A stretch of DNA of 64,000 nt from Vibrio astriarenae (GCF_010587385.1 NZ_CP047475.1:1674001-1738000), one strand, 5' to 3'; numbered from the stretch's first letter, positions 17,467 through 27,169 are shown. Notes: generated by a model not told the origin, from the letters alone. Translations and numbers: made by a program.

Positions 17467-17847
17467 TTAGCTCCCTGCCCCCAAATTCAACTTAGACGGG
17501 GGCTTGGGCCCGTAACTATTTTCACCAGCAGAGCCCTCTATCAGAGCACAAACAACAAAGATAACGACTTGCCCTATCAAAGGAATGATATGTAGGAATA
17601 ACCATCGTGAAGAGCGGTGACTATCATGGAGTCGTTTAGCTTGAATGGATAAGTAAATCCACAAAACGACAATGAAGTTAATCAGGGTGAAGATAACTGC
17701 CCCTGAAGAATCGACATCATCAATTGCCGTTGGATCAATAAGTTGACGAACGAAGAAACTCCACAACGATAGCATGGCAGTACAGAACAAGAATGTTCGT
17801 CGATTGATCCGACCTTGAAAGGAAAACAATAACTGTTTGTAGCTCAT
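17467..17847 (-). CDS. DUF805 inner-membrane protein
   Basis: This 126-residue DUF805 protein begins FSFQGRINRRTF, the family's conserved start, and has about three hydrophobic helices with the QAKRLHDSHRSSRW loop typical of the family, ending GENSYGPKPP. The function is unknown. It is convergent with the His-rich protein gene, with stop codons 7 nt apart. Confidence 0.85.
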   Translation of the reverse strand: MSYKQLLFSFQGRINRRTFLFCTAMLSLWSFFVRQLIDPTAIDDVDSSGAVIFTLINFIVVLWIYLSIQAKRLHDSHRSSRWLFLHIIPLIGQVVIFVVCALIEGSAGENSYGPKPPSKLNLGAGS

Positions 17848-17959
17848 GACGGCCTTCCTCCTGACTTTTTCTTAAATATAGACCAAGACTATTGATGCTT
17901 GTTTCCACAAATCACAATCTGCTATGGTGAGAGTAAGTAGTAGTACAGGCAGTAAATTA

Positions 17960-18865
17960 ATGAAACAACTCACAATCCTTGATGGTGGCATGGGACGCGA
18001 GCTACAAGAGATCGGTGCCCCCTTCTCTCAACCATTGTGGAGTGCCCAAGCCCTCATGGAAGCCCCCCAATTCGTTCACAAAGCCCATCAACATTTTATC
18101 GATGCCGGGGCTGAGATAATCACCACAAATAGCTACGCCTGTGTGCCATTTCACCTTGGACAAGATCTTTATGAAAAAAAAGGCGCAGAACTGGCAACAA
18201 AAGCGGCGAAAATTGCCCGACAATGTGCAGATGAAAATAGTCATAGAGTACTCGTGGCGGGTTCAATCCCACCTCCTCTCGGCAGCTACCGTTCTGATCT
18301 CTTTATTGAACAAACTGCCTTGCCAATCCTTGATACCCTCATACAAGCTCAAGCGCCGTATGTCGACATTTGGATAGTTGAGACGCTGTGTAGTGTTCAC
18401 GAGTTCAAAGTCACTCAAGAAAGGCTCTCTAATACGAATAAGCCTTGTTATTACGCGTTTAGTTTAGCAGACGATATTCAACGCCCTGCCTCACTTCGCT
18501 CTGGTGAAACCGTTGAAGCTTTGGTCGATTTGCTTATTGAATCAAACGCAAAAGGGGTCATGTTTAACTGTTCAATTCCAGAAGTGATGGAAGCCGCACT
18601 TGTTGCTCTTCAACCCGCACTAAAAGCCAAAGGTAATGATTTTGAGCTGGGCATTTACGCGAATAACTTCTCACCAATTGACAGTGAACACGAAGCTAAT
18701 GACACGCTGCAAAGCACTCGTGAATTATCACCACAAGACTATGTGAAGTTCGCAAAGCGCTGGCATGAACTTGGTGCAACCATTATCGGCGGTTGCTGTG
18801 GCATTGGCCCCAAGCACATTCAGGCTCTGAGTGAATGGAAGCAAGCTATGAATGGATATACATAA
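17960..18865 (+). CDS. Homocysteine S-methyltransferase family protein
   Basis: The 301-residue zinc-dependent methyltransferase of the MmuM/betaine-homocysteine methyltransferase fold probably moves a methyl group to homocysteine to make methionine. It has the N-terminal LDGGMGRELQ, the first zinc Cys in MFNCS, and the paired zinc Cys in GGCCGIGPKHI near the C-terminus. I chose the ATG at 17960; an in-frame start at 17924 would add 12 non-conserved residues. The methyl donor (S-methylmethionine, betaine or other) cannot be told. It is monocistronic. Confidence 0.85.
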   Translation: MKQLTILDGGMGRELQEIGAPFSQPLWSAQALMEAPQFVHKAHQHFIDAGAEIITTNSYACVPFHLGQDLYEKKGAELATKAAKIARQCADENSHRVLVAGSIPPPLGSYRSDLFIEQTALPILDTLIQAQAPYVDIWIVETLCSVHEFKVTQERLSNTNKPCYYAFSLADDIQRPASLRSGETVEALVDLLIESNAKGVMFNCSIPEVMEAALVALQPALKAKGNDFELGIYANNFSPIDSEHEANDTLQSTRELSPQDYVKFAKRWHELGATIIGGCCGIGPKHIQALSEWKQAMNGYT

Positions 18866-18875
18866 GTCACTGATT

Positions 18876-18900
18876 GGGCACTATTCTTAAATGTGTGCCC
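18876..18900 (+). terminator. Possible terminator of the methyltransferase gene
   Basis: GGGCAC (18876-18881) pairs with GTGCCC (18895-18900), followed by TATCATTTTG. The stem is short, so this is a tentative call. Confidence 0.45.
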
Positions 18901-18910
18901 TATCATTTTG

Positions 18911-19243
18911 TCAATCACCACCGTTAGAATCAAGCAACTCACTCACCTTCACATCTGAGCATTCGCTGCGAGCGGTTAACCACTCTTCGACTACTTTTCT
19001 ATCTTCGTCTGTCGCCGAGTCATAACGCCCTTCTCCAATGACGAAGCCATCAAAACTATGCTGATTGGCACCACCGCCCATGATCAAGTTTCGTGATTCA
19101 AGGAAATCAAAGAACTCATTGAGTATCGCTTCATAACCAGTGTCGGAATCGATATCTACCTGGCAAGAAAAGCCAAAACCAAGTACTGCGAACTCATCAA
19201 CATAGAGTTTCTTTCGTAATCTTCGTGTTCTATTTTTTGCCAT
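18911..19243 (-). CDS. yggL: YggL family 50S ribosome-binding protein
   Basis: The 110-residue protein belongs to the YggL (DUF469) family of small cytosolic proteins reported to associate with the large ribosomal subunit. The start MAKNRTRRLRKKLYVDEF and the segment LGFGFSC are typical, as is NLIMGGG in the middle. The ATG at 19243 gives the family's usual N-terminus; a start nine codons upstream is unlikely. It is monocistronic and close to the LysR gene on the same strand. Confidence 0.85.
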   Translation of the reverse strand: MAKNRTRRLRKKLYVDEFAVLGFGFSCQVDIDSDTGYEAILNEFFDFLESRNLIMGGGANQHSFDGFVIGEGRYDSATDEDRKVVEEWLTARSECSDVKVSELLDSNGGD

Positions 19244-19318
19244 TCTTATTCCCCTAAGTACCAACCACACACAATTTTGCAGTTTAGCCCAAAATTTAAA
19301 TCTAGACAGAGTGTTATG

Positions 19319-20254
19319 TCAAACTACGTAATAAAGTTCAAACACTTGGCGGAACGCATCCATGACTAGCTCGACTTTATTAGGCTCTCTAGGTGAATGC
19401 TTTCTCACAAGGCTCAAGTCAAATTGGTAGGTCATCACACTCGGTTGAATGATACGAATCTGCCCTCTGTTGAGCTCCTGCTGAATATAGCTTTGCGGCA
19501 TATACCCCAAATATTTGCCCGAAAGTATCATCGTTTTGCGCATATCAAATTGGTAAGACTTGGCGTTTAGGTTTAACTTTCTCAGCTGATTCATGCCATC
19601 CATCTTTAAATCTATACCCGGGTGAATCGTAGATGCTGTCGCAAATAACTTGGCGTCTATCTCGCTATCGAGTAACTCAAAAAAGGGGTGTTTCTCACCA
19701 CAGCACAAATAATTCGGCTCACTCGACAGCGGAAGATATTCTAACCCTTCAACACTCTGATACTGAGGAAGAATGCCCACATGCACTTTATCTTTGAGGA
19801 TCTGTTTTTCAATATTCGATAAGGTGTCACCGTCTAGAACAATATGTAGGTTCGGCGCTTTTTCATTTAGCTGCTCTATCACCGTCGCTAACTTAAGCTG
19901 TTTCTTCTCATCCAGTTGATCAGACGACATGATCACCAATTCACCGCTTAAGTCCTTGCCTAGATTGCCCACCAACAAAGAGAAGTCTTCCAGCGACTCA
20001 AACAGCTTAATTACCCCGTGATAAACCATCTGTCCTTCTTCTGTGAGGGAAAAACCGCTCCGTCCTCTTCGACACAGCGTTAACTGCATTCTTGATTCAA
20101 GGTTAGTCATATGAACGCTAATGGTTGAACGCGTTATCCCAAGAGCGTTCTCAGCAGCAGCAAACCCTCCATGCTCGACAACCGAAACGAATATTCTTAA
20201 CAGCCGAAGATCATATTCTGTCACTGGCTTTGGAATAATCGACTCTCTACGCAT
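19319..20254 (-). CDS. LysR family regulator divergent from gabDT
   Basis: The 311-residue LysR-type regulator has an N-terminal winged HTH (DLRLLRIFVSVVEHGGF, then ITRSTISVHMTNLESRM), a linker helix, and a two-lobed effector domain (about 100-311). The ATG at 20254 has TAGGAG 6 nt upstream and is preferred to a start 12 codons earlier. It is divergent from gabD across 103 bp containing a perfect 10-bp dyad, so it very likely controls gabDT and itself. The effector is probably GABA or a related metabolite, by context only. Confidence 0.85.
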   Translation of the reverse strand: MRRESIIPKPVTEYDLRLLRIFVSVVEHGGFAAAENALGITRSTISVHMTNLESRMQLTLCRRGRSGFSLTEEGQMVYHGVIKLFESLEDFSLLVGNLGKDLSGELVIMSSDQLDEKKQLKLATVIEQLNEKAPNLHIVLDGDTLSNIEKQILKDKVHVGILPQYQSVEGLEYLPLSSEPNYLCCGEKHPFFELLDSEIDAKLFATASTIHPGIDLKMDGMNQLRKLNLNAKSYQFDMRKTMILSGKYLGYMPQSYIQQELNRGQIRIIQPSVMTYQFDLSLVRKHSPREPNKVELVMDAFRQVFELYYVV

Positions 20255-20282
20255 AGTGGCTCCTAAATCCTTTAGTTTTACC

Positions 20283-20314
20283 AATATCAAACATTAGGTT
20301 GATAGTTTGATATT
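20283..20314. promoter_or_regulatory. Perfect dyad between LysR gene and gabD
   Basis: AATATCAAAC (20283-20292) and GTTTGATATT (20305-20314) are perfect 10-bp inverted arms with a 12-bp spacer. Position and shape suit a LysR recognition site serving both divergent promoters. Confidence 0.65.
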
Positions 20315-20357
20315 TAACCAAGTTAACTTTTGCTCTTCAATAGACATATAAAGAAAA

Positions 20358-21836
20358 ATGAGTGTTTTTACGAGTGAGATCATGACTATAGAGTTAAAAG
20401 ATAATCAGCTACTTAAACCCTTTTCCTACATCAATGGCAGTTGGCATTCGAGTGAGGCTCAATTAGCCGTCACCAATCCAGCCAATGGGAAAGTGATTGC
20501 CAATGTCGCTAACGCCGGCGTAATCGAGACTGAGCTGGCGGTTCGTTCAGCTAAGAAAGCCTTGAAACATTGGGCATCACAGAGTGCAGCCCAGCGATCA
20601 GTGATACTAAAAAAGTGGCATCAACTGATGCTGGACCACCAAGACGACCTAGCGCAAATTCTCACTCTTGAACAAGGAAAACCGCTGGCTGAAGCAAAAG
20701 GTGAAATCCTTTATGGCGCCGCATTTATTGAATGGTTTGCAGAAGAAGCTAAACGTGCTTATGGAGATACCATCCCATCGCCTTCTACAGACAAGCGAAT
20801 CGTCGTCCTCAAACAGCCTGTCGGCGTGGTTGGTGCCATTACACCTTGGAATTTCCCGAACGCGATGATCACCCGTAAAGCTGGCGCAGCGCTGGCTGCT
20901 GGCTGCACTTTCGTTGTCCGACCTGCCACTCAAACACCACTGTCTGCGCTTGCCGTCGCCGAACTTGCTGAAAGAGCAGGCATCCCAGCTGGCGTATTCA
21001 ATGTGGTCGTCGGTAGTGATTCTAGAGGCATGGGAAAGGTGCTCACTCAGCACCCTGATATTGCCAAGTTTACTTTCACAGGTTCAACCAATGTTGGCAA
21101 AGCACTGATTAATCAGTGCAGTAGTACCGTCAAAAAGGTTTCAATGGAACTCGGTGGCAATGCCCCATTCATTGTCTTTGACGATGCTGACATTGATGCG
21201 GCAGTGGCCGGCGCTGTGGCCTCAAAATATCGAAATGCAGGTCAAACCTGTATCTGTACCAATCGTATTTTGGTGCAAAAGGAGGTTGCAGAGACCTTCA
21301 CAAGCAAATTTGTTGAAGCGGTATCTAAGCTTAACGTTGGCGATGGAATCTCACCAGACACGGATATTGGTCCTCTCATTAACTCAGATGCTGTGAGTGA
21401 TGTTGAGACTCTGGTAAATGACTCTGTCTCAGTTGGTGCAAAAGTTGTATTAGGCGGAGAACGGGCTCCCGACAGCAACAACTTCTATCTTCCAACTGTA
21501 CTGACCAATGTCACCAACGATATGCCGATTGCACGTAATGAAATCTTCGGCCCTGTATCACCTATCATCACGTTTGATAGTGAAGATGAAGCGATTGAAA
21601 TGGCGAATGACACGGAATATGGACTAGCCGCTTACTTCTACAGCCGCGACATCGGTCGAATTTGGCGAGTGGGTGAGTCGTTGGAGTACGGCATGGTGGG
21701 TATCAACGATAGTGCCATTTCCAATGTATCTGCCCCATTTGGGGGGGTCAAACAGTCCGGATTTGGGCGAGAAGGGTCAAAATATGGACTCGATGAGTAT
21801 ATGGAAATCAAATATTTGTGTATGGGCGGGTTATAA
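20358..21836 (+). CDS. gabD: Succinate-semialdehyde dehydrogenase, NAD(P)-dependent
   Basis: The 492-residue enzyme oxidises succinate semialdehyde to succinate, the last step of GABA breakdown. Aldehyde dehydrogenase motifs are intact: PWNFPNAMITRK, FTGSTNVGK, the general base Glu264 in SMELGGNAPF and the catalytic Cys298 in GQTCICTNR. The GQTCIC context and the DIDAAVAGAVASKYRNAG helix are GabD-like. An alternative ATG at 20382 would remove eight residues; neither start has a strong ribosome-binding site. It is followed 12 nt later by gabT, so the two form an operon. Confidence 0.9.
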   Translation: MSVFTSEIMTIELKDNQLLKPFSYINGSWHSSEAQLAVTNPANGKVIANVANAGVIETELAVRSAKKALKHWASQSAAQRSVILKKWHQLMLDHQDDLAQILTLEQGKPLAEAKGEILYGAAFIEWFAEEAKRAYGDTIPSPSTDKRIVVLKQPVGVVGAITPWNFPNAMITRKAGAALAAGCTFVVRPATQTPLSALAVAELAERAGIPAGVFNVVVGSDSRGMGKVLTQHPDIAKFTFTGSTNVGKALINQCSSTVKKVSMELGGNAPFIVFDDADIDAAVAGAVASKYRNAGQTCICTNRILVQKEVAETFTSKFVEAVSKLNVGDGISPDTDIGPLINSDAVSDVETLVNDSVSVGAKVVLGGERAPDSNNFYLPTVLTNVTNDMPIARNEIFGPVSPIITFDSEDEAIEMANDTEYGLAAYFYSRDIGRIWRVGESLEYGMVGINDSAISNVSAPFGGVKQSGFGREGSKYGLDEYMEIKYLCMGGL

Positions 21837-21848
21837 GGTCAAACAGAC

Positions 21849-23132
21849 ATGGAAAATTTAAGCTTACAAGAGAGAAAAGATAGCGTTTTTGCACGTGGAC
21901 AAGGTAATGCATACCCGGTGTTTGTTGAACGAGCAAAAAACGCCGAGGTGTGGGATGTAGAGGGTAACCGCTACATTGATTTTGCAACAGGTATCGCCGT
22001 GTGTAATACCGGGCACAGCCACCCTAAAATTGTCGAAGCCGTTAAACAACAGGTCGAAAAATTTAGCCATACCTGTCTCATGGTTAACCCATACGAAAAT
22101 GCCGTAGAGCTCGCGGAAAAATTGACTCAAATTGCACCGGGAAGTTCAGATAAGAAAGCCATATTTGTTACCACTGGCGCTGAAGCGGTGGAAAACAGTG
22201 TCAAAATCGCACGTGCCTATACAAAACGTCGAGGTGTGGTTGCATTCAATGGTGGCTTCCACGGCCGAACAAATATGGCAATGGCACTGACAGGTAAAGT
22301 CGCGCCCTACAAGCAGCTATTTGGTCCGTTCCCAAGTGATATCTATCATGTTCCCTATCCTATTGATGCTCATGGCATTTCGGTTGAGCAGAGTCTGACT
22401 GCGTTAAAGAACTTGTTCAAAGTTGATATTGCCGCCAGCGATGTGGCCGCTATCATTATCGAACCTGTGCAAGGTGAAGGGGGGTTCTATCCTGCGCCTA
22501 AAGAGTTTTTAGTCGCTCTTCGTCAACTTTGCGACCAAGAGGGTATCGTTCTTATTGCCGATGAAATCCAAACCGGCTTCGGACGAACAGGAAAAATGTT
22601 CAGTATTGAACACGCAGGTGTAGAGCCTGACTTGATGACAATGGCAAAAGGAATCGCAGGTGGTTACCCTATTTCTGCTGTTGTTGGAAAACAAGAGATC
22701 ATGGATGCACCTTTGCCTGGCGGTTTGGGAGGGACTTACGGGGGCTCACCTATTGCTTGTGCAGCCGCGCTTGAAGTACTCGACGTGATTAAGGATGAAA
22801 ACTTACTCGAACGTTCAAATCAAATCGGTGAACTTTTTTCAAATAAATTGGGGCAGCTTAAAGAGCGTTATCCAGACACCATACTCGACGTCAGAAATCA
22901 GGGTGCCATGATTGCCCTTGAGTTAGTCTATCAAGGTGATTCAGCGCAGCCGAACGTTGAACTTACTCAAGCATTAATTAAGCATGCTCCTCAATATGGA
23001 CTGATACTACTAGCCTGCGGCTTCTACGGTAACGTGATTCGATTTTTGCCGCCTCTAACGGCATCAAACGAGATCATTGAAGAGGGGTTAGCTAACTTTG
23101 ATGAGTTGATAACAACATGGCTCAAGTCTTAA
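21849..23132 (+). CDS. gabT: 4-aminobutyrate transaminase
   Basis: The 427-residue PLP enzyme transfers the amino group of GABA to 2-oxoglutarate, giving succinate semialdehyde for GabD. It has class III aminotransferase motifs: [15 protein letters not shown], the Asp of [13 protein letters not shown], and the PLP-binding Lys267 in [12 protein letters not shown], close to Lys268 of E. coli GabT. The RNAGQ-to-stop spacing after gabD is only 12 nt. A weak hairpin follows the stop (CGCAAT/ATTGCG, 23137-23158). Confidence 0.92.
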   Translation: MENLSLQERKDSVFARGQGNAYPVFVERAKNAEVWDVEGNRYIDFATGIAVCNTGHSHPKIVEAVKQQVEKFSHTCLMVNPYENAVELAEKLTQIAPGSSDKKAIFVTTGAEAVENSVKIARAYTKRRGVVAFNGGFHGRTNMAMALTGKVAPYKQLFGPFPSDIYHVPYPIDAHGISVEQSLTALKNLFKVDIAASDVAAIIIEPVQGEGGFYPAPKEFLVALRQLCDQEGIVLIADEIQTGFGRTGKMFSIEHAGVEPDLMTMAKGIAGGYPISAVVGKQEIMDAPLPGGLGGTYGGSPIACAAALEVLDVIKDENLLERSNQIGELFSNKLGQLKERYPDTILDVRNQGAMIALELVYQGDSAQPNVELTQALIKHAPQYGLILLACGFYGNVIRFLPPLTASNEIIEEGLANFDELITTWLKS

Positions 23133-23203
23133 TCATCGCAATTTAACTTATCATTGCGCATAGTCGTTCTTAGCGAATGCACTCTCACCTGTTAGGAATG
23201 ACT

Positions 23204-23560
23204 ATGCTTTTAAATCGCCACTACCTCACCCCATTTAACACCTTCGCTATCCTCAGCAATGTTGTTGTCACCATCGCGCTGATCATGCAGGAAAATATAC
23301 AGCTTTCTCAAGCTGCTTTGGCCGTCGTTGGGTACTGGATAGTATTATTCGCAGCATACAAATTCGCACATCACAGACAGGCCTTTATTCATAGCAACGA
23401 TGTCATCCTCGCTAAAAAAGTAAAGTACTTCACTTATCAGTGCCCCAATTGCAATGACAAAGTACTTATTCCTACTGAACGTACACTGGTCAACAAACCG
23501 ATCGGAAACCAATGTCAGCTTTGTCTTTCACACAACCGCATTATCTGTGTGTCAAAGTAA
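23204..23560 (+). CDS. Small membrane protein with a C-terminal zinc ribbon
   Basis: This unrecognised protein of 118 residues from the ATG at 23204, which has AGGA upstream, has two hydrophobic helices (NTFAILSNVVVTIALIM and a second around AALAVVGYWIVLFAAY). A cytosolic tail follows with two Cys pairs, CPNC and CQLC, about 30 residues apart, forming a probable four-Cys zinc ribbon. It may be a membrane-tethered nucleic-acid- or protein-binding module. No clear operon partner; it follows gabT by 71 nt. Confidence 0.6.
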   Translation: MLLNRHYLTPFNTFAILSNVVVTIALIMQENIQLSQAALAVVGYWIVLFAAYKFAHHRQAFIHSNDVILAKKVKYFTYQCPNCNDKVLIPTERTLVNKPIGNQCQLCLSHNRIICVSK

Positions 23561-23671
23561 CAGAACGGCTATAGACGACTCTCACGGAAAGAGGCGTTAT
23601 TCGAAGTTTACTGAGAGTGACGGTCTAGGAATAAGCGGTCTTCTCAAACGAACACCAAAACCCAACATTTG

Positions 23672-23911
23672 ATGGAACTGAAGCAATCATTTTATCCCAC
23701 TATTGAGTTTCCTAGTGGCAAACGTGTCGTGCTCAACGATAGTCCTTTTGCAGCAAAGTCAAAGATCCATGCATTTAATCAAGCGCAAGCTATCGCCGAT
23801 ACGCTTTGGAGAGATGCTAGAGTGGTCGATATTCATGTCGTACCTGTGGTTCAAATTGAAAGCATTGATAACGGGGAACTGTCTGATAGGGCGACCATCG
23901 ATGATCAATGA
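23672..23911 (+). CDS. Hypothetical 79-residue protein
   Basis: This small acidic-ended protein is not recognised. It has no signal peptide or membrane helix; an alternating beta/helix pattern is visible (FYPTIEFPSGKRVVLN, then IHAFNQAQAIADTLWRDA). A TTG immediately before the ATG is an alternative start. The ribosome-binding site is poor. Supported only by an open frame with plausible amino-acid composition in a gap between two operons. Confidence 0.4.
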   Translation: MELKQSFYPTIEFPSGKRVVLNDSPFAAKSKIHAFNQAQAIADTLWRDARVVDIHVVPVVQIESIDNGELSDRATIDDQ

Positions 23912-23926
23912 GTCTACAAAAAGAAA

Positions 23927-23954
23927 AGCCACTTTAAGTGAGCTTAAAGTGGCT
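23927..23954 (-). terminator. Terminator of patD
   Basis: AGCCACTTTAAG and its complement form a 12-bp stem. On the minus strand it is followed by TTTTCTTTTT. It lies 20 nt past the patD stop codon. Confidence 0.85.
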
Positions 23955-23974
23955 ATTACTGATAAATTTCCTAT

Positions 23975-25408
23975 TTAGTTTGCAACCATCACATGTTTTG
24001 TCACTAGATAGTCACTAATCGCTTCGGCAGATAAATCCTTACCAAAACCCGATTGCTTAAAACCGCCATGGGGCGTTTCAGAACTTAGAGGCAGATGATC
24101 GTTGACCCACACTGTTCCGAATACCAAATCACGAGAAAAGCGCATCGCACGTCGAATATCTTGAGTAAACACTGAAGAGGCTAAGCCATATTTGATGTCA
24201 TTCGCCATCATCAAGGCTTCATCGTCGGTTTTGTACGACTGAACCGTCATCACCGGACCAAAGACCTCTTCTTGCACAATTTCCGAGTCTTGTTTGACAT
24301 CCACAAGCAACGTCGGTGGATAGTAATACCCTGCTCTATCGACCACTTCGCCACCAGCAACCACTGTCGCACCATCGGCTTTTGCTCGCTCTACGAACCT
24401 TGCCACAGAATCACGATGAACTTGCGACACCATAGAGCCGATCATTGTGTCACTGTCAAACGGGTCGCCTAACTTGAAACTATTTGTTGCATTAATTAGA
24501 GCGGAGACCGTTTGGTCATAAATCGACTCGTGAACCAAGATGCGAGTCGCCGCTGTACAATCTTGACCCGAGTTTAAGAAACCTCCAATCGTCGCCTTCT
24601 CAGCAACCATTTCAATATCAGCGTCTTCACACACGATCAGCGGTGCTTTACCTCCAAGCTCCAAATGGACGCGCTTTAGTGTCTCAGCAGCTGATTTCAT
24701 GATCGCCTTACCTGTGCGGCTTGAGCCTGTAAGACTCACCATCGCCACATCAGGGTGGGTAGACAGTGCCTCTCCCGGCGCCGCATCACCACAAACAATG
24801 TTCAAAACACCATCGGGAAGACCTGCATCTTTGGCGACCTGACCAAGCATTAATGTAGTACGTGGTGTTGTCGGGGCTGGCTTTATCACAGAAGTACAAC
24901 CTGCCGCCAGCGCGGGTCCAATCTTCCATATCGCCATTAATAGCGGGTAATTCCAAGGCGTGATTCCTGCTGTCACACCACAAGGCTCTCGGCGTAACAT
25001 AGAGGTGTAGCCCTCAGCGTATTCACCACTGGCTGCACCTGCTATATCTCTCGCTGCACCTGCAAAAAATCGCAAATTATCAATCACAAAGGGGATATCC
25101 CCTCCCAAGCTCACGAACTCATAGGGCTTCCCTGTATCTTCAGATTCAACGCGAGCAAACTCCTCGATACTTTCTTCGATCAGATCTGCCATTTTATAAA
25201 GAACAGCCGCTCGCTCTCCTGCTGTTTTCTTTGACCAGCGGCCATCATCAAACGCTTCTTTCGCCGCCGCGACTGCAAGGTCAGCGTCTTCAGCGCCCCC
25301 CAAAGGCACACGGTCAATCACCTCTCCCGTTGCTGGGTTTTCGATATCCATCGTTTCACCACTAATGGCGTCACAAGCTAATCCATTGATCCATATTTTG
25401 TGTTTCAT
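23975..25408 (-). CDS. patD: 4-aminobutyraldehyde dehydrogenase
   Basis: The 477-residue NAD-dependent dehydrogenase oxidises 4-aminobutanal (1-pyrroline) to GABA in putrescine breakdown. The sequence follows E. coli PatD/YdcW closely: SGEYAEGYTSMLRREP, PWNYPLLMAIWK (from 151), VSLTGSSRTGK, general base Glu250 (HLELGGKAP), catalytic Cys284 (SGQDCTAATRI). AAGGAT lies upstream of the ATG. It is followed by its own terminator and preceded by the NhaC gene on the same strand, with patA further upstream, so the three probably respond to putrescine together. Confidence 0.85.
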   Translation of the reverse strand: MKHKIWINGLACDAISGETMDIENPATGEVIDRVPLGGAEDADLAVAAAKEAFDDGRWSKKTAGERAAVLYKMADLIEESIEEFARVESEDTGKPYEFVSLGGDIPFVIDNLRFFAGAARDIAGAASGEYAEGYTSMLRREPCGVTAGITPWNYPLLMAIWKIGPALAAGCTSVIKPAPTTPRTTLMLGQVAKDAGLPDGVLNIVCGDAAPGEALSTHPDVAMVSLTGSSRTGKAIMKSAAETLKRVHLELGGKAPLIVCEDADIEMVAEKATIGGFLNSGQDCTAATRILVHESIYDQTVSALINATNSFKLGDPFDSDTMIGSMVSQVHRDSVARFVERAKADGATVVAGGEVVDRAGYYYPPTLLVDVKQDSEIVQEEVFGPVMTVQSYKTDDEALMMANDIKYGLASSVFTQDIRRAMRFSRDLVFGTVWVNDHLPLSSETPHGGFKQSGFGKDLSAEAISDYLVTKHVMVAN

Positions 25409-25464
25409 TTTTTTAATCCTTATAAACTGAATCCGTCATTTGTATTTGCGACAATCTAGAGCTT

Positions 25465-25495
25465 GGCTTCACCCAATAACTGATTAGGTGAAGCC
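25465..25495 (-). promoter_or_regulatory. Hairpin between the NhaC gene and patD
   Basis: GGCTTCACC (25465-25473) pairs with GGTGAAGCC (25487-25495). There is no T-tract on the minus strand, so it is more likely a partial terminator or RNA-stability element within the operon than a full stop. Confidence 0.5.
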
Positions 25496-25502
25496 CGAAA
25501 CA

Positions 25503-27020
25503 CTACGCGTACATGTAGCCAAGACCGAGGAAAGCAAATACCGCTAAGATGGCACCTAACAGTGCATACGGGAACTGAGAGAAGGCATGCGCCATTGGCG
25601 AACAACCCGCACCTTGAGAGGCAAGTATCGAGGAGTCACTAAAGAAACAAGAGTGACTGCCAAACGCCGATGCTGACAACAGTGCACCAATCACCAAAGG
25701 CATGTGAACATCAAGGTGAAGCGCAATTGGAATAACAATAGGAATCGCAATCACAAACACACCCCAGCTTGATGCCGTACCAAATACAACCAGAGAGAGC
25801 AGTACAAATACAATCGCAGGGTACGTGATTTGGCTTAAATAAGGTGTTGCTGTTTCAATAATAAACTCGGTCATTCCAAGCTGGTCATTGATCTCTTTTA
25901 GTAAGAATCCACCAATAACCGTTGATAACGGATAGAGCATCGTATTGAAACCTTGGAATAGCGCATCCACTTGGTCTTCAAATGACAGCAGCCCTTGAAT
26001 GTAATACAAGCTTATCGTGACGACACAAGTGATAATCACACCCTTGAGTAGGTCAATGTCGTAGTACACCGTTGATGCAATCAGAAGTAACACTGGAAAG
26101 AAGAAGTTAAATAGTTGAATCGGCATTTTTAGTTCACGTTTTGCCTTCGACTTATTGCTTAATTCACTGCCTTCGAAATCCGGTGGAATAGGATGACCAT
26201 TTCGCGCGCGTTCTTCCGCCTTTTTCATCGGCCCTATATCTTTTATAACACCAGCACCAACAAGGAATGCAATTAATAATGCCAACCACGCGTAAGCCAT
26301 GAATGGAATCGACGCAATATAGAGATTTAGACCCTGAGCCGATTCTGCGACTTCATTTTCTTCAAGTAATCCCGCAAAGAATACTGCCCATGTGGAAATG
26401 GGTACGATCACACACATTGGTGCCGCTGCTGAATCAATAAGATAAGCAATTTTCTCGCGTGAAACCTGATAATAGTCAGTAAGTTTTTTTACAGAAGAAG
26501 AGACAGCCAAACAGCTTAAATAGTCATCGATAAAAACGACAGCACCAAGCAATACCGTTGCGATTGTCGATTGACGTCGCGAATGGATTTTTGTTTTTAG
26601 CCATTCAGTAAAACCGTTCAAACAGCTACTGATTTCTAAAATTCGAATAAACCCGCCCATTAATCCACAAACCAGGATAATCCATACAATCGTTTCATCT
26701 CCCATAACAGAAGAAACGCTATCAGAGAATGGCGTGATGATGTTATCTGGGTTAATCATAATAAGCCCCGCTAGCACACCTGCCAGCATGGACTCAAAAG
26801 GACGACGAGAAAAGATCGCAATACCTAAAACCGAGACTGTTGGTAGAATGGAGAGCCAACCCCACTCCGTGCCTTCAACATGATTTGCAGCTATCAGATA
26901 AAAGACCGCGTAAACACTTAAACAGATCAACAGCGTGATAAAAAACTTATTACTGATGTAGATTTTCTTTACCGACTCACTCATTTCAACTTGTTTAATC
27001 GATAATTCATTGTCAGCCAT
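25503..27020 (-). CDS. NhaC family Na+/H+ antiporter-like transporter
   Basis: The 505-residue inner-membrane protein has about 11-12 hydrophobic helices and NhaC family features (IFSRRPFESMLAGVLAG, VFIDDYLSCLAVSSSVK, SAAAPMCVIVPISTWAVFFAG). Family members exchange Na+ for H+ or carry organic substrates such as malate/lactate. Between patA and patD it might move putrescine or agmatine, or buffer pH and sodium during polyamine use; this is inference. GAGGGAG precedes the ATG. Confidence 0.85.
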   Translation of the reverse strand: MADNELSIKQVEMSESVKKIYISNKFFITLLICLSVYAVFYLIAANHVEGTEWGWLSILPTVSVLGIAIFSRRPFESMLAGVLAGLIMINPDNIITPFSDSVSSVMGDETIVWIILVCGLMGGFIRILEISSCLNGFTEWLKTKIHSRRQSTIATVLLGAVVFIDDYLSCLAVSSSVKKLTDYYQVSREKIAYLIDSAAAPMCVIVPISTWAVFFAGLLEENEVAESAQGLNLYIASIPFMAYAWLALLIAFLVGAGVIKDIGPMKKAEERARNGHPIPPDFEGSELSNKSKAKRELKMPIQLFNFFFPVLLLIASTVYYDIDLLKGVIITCVVTISLYYIQGLLSFEDQVDALFQGFNTMLYPLSTVIGGFLLKEINDQLGMTEFIIETATPYLSQITYPAIVFVLLSLVVFGTASSWGVFVIAIPIVIPIALHLDVHMPLVIGALLSASAFGSHSCFFSDSSILASQGAGCSPMAHAFSQFPYALLGAILAVFAFLGLGYMYA

Positions 27021-27132
27021 AAACTAACTCCCTCTATATAAACTCACTTCCATTGGGTTAACTGCATTCTCGGTTTCACTATCTTTTTGTTCTAATCGCT
27101 TTTTTGTTTTAATATCGTTGTATTTCAATAAG

Positions 27133-27165
27133 AAAGAGGACAGCCGTTTTGCGACTGCCCTCTTT
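27133..27165 (-). terminator. Terminator-like hairpin after patA
   Basis: AAAGAGG (27133-27139) pairs with CCTCTTT (27159-27165), with further pairing inside (CAG/CTG). It is GC-rich with a weak T-tract on the minus strand, directly after the patA stop. Confidence 0.6.
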
Positions 27166-27169
27166 GGAC

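Noticed and set aside
23703..23978. 91-codon frame overlapping the hypothetical gene and the patD end
   Set aside because: It runs through the patD terminator and stop codon and has a less plausible composition than the overlapping 79-residue frame.
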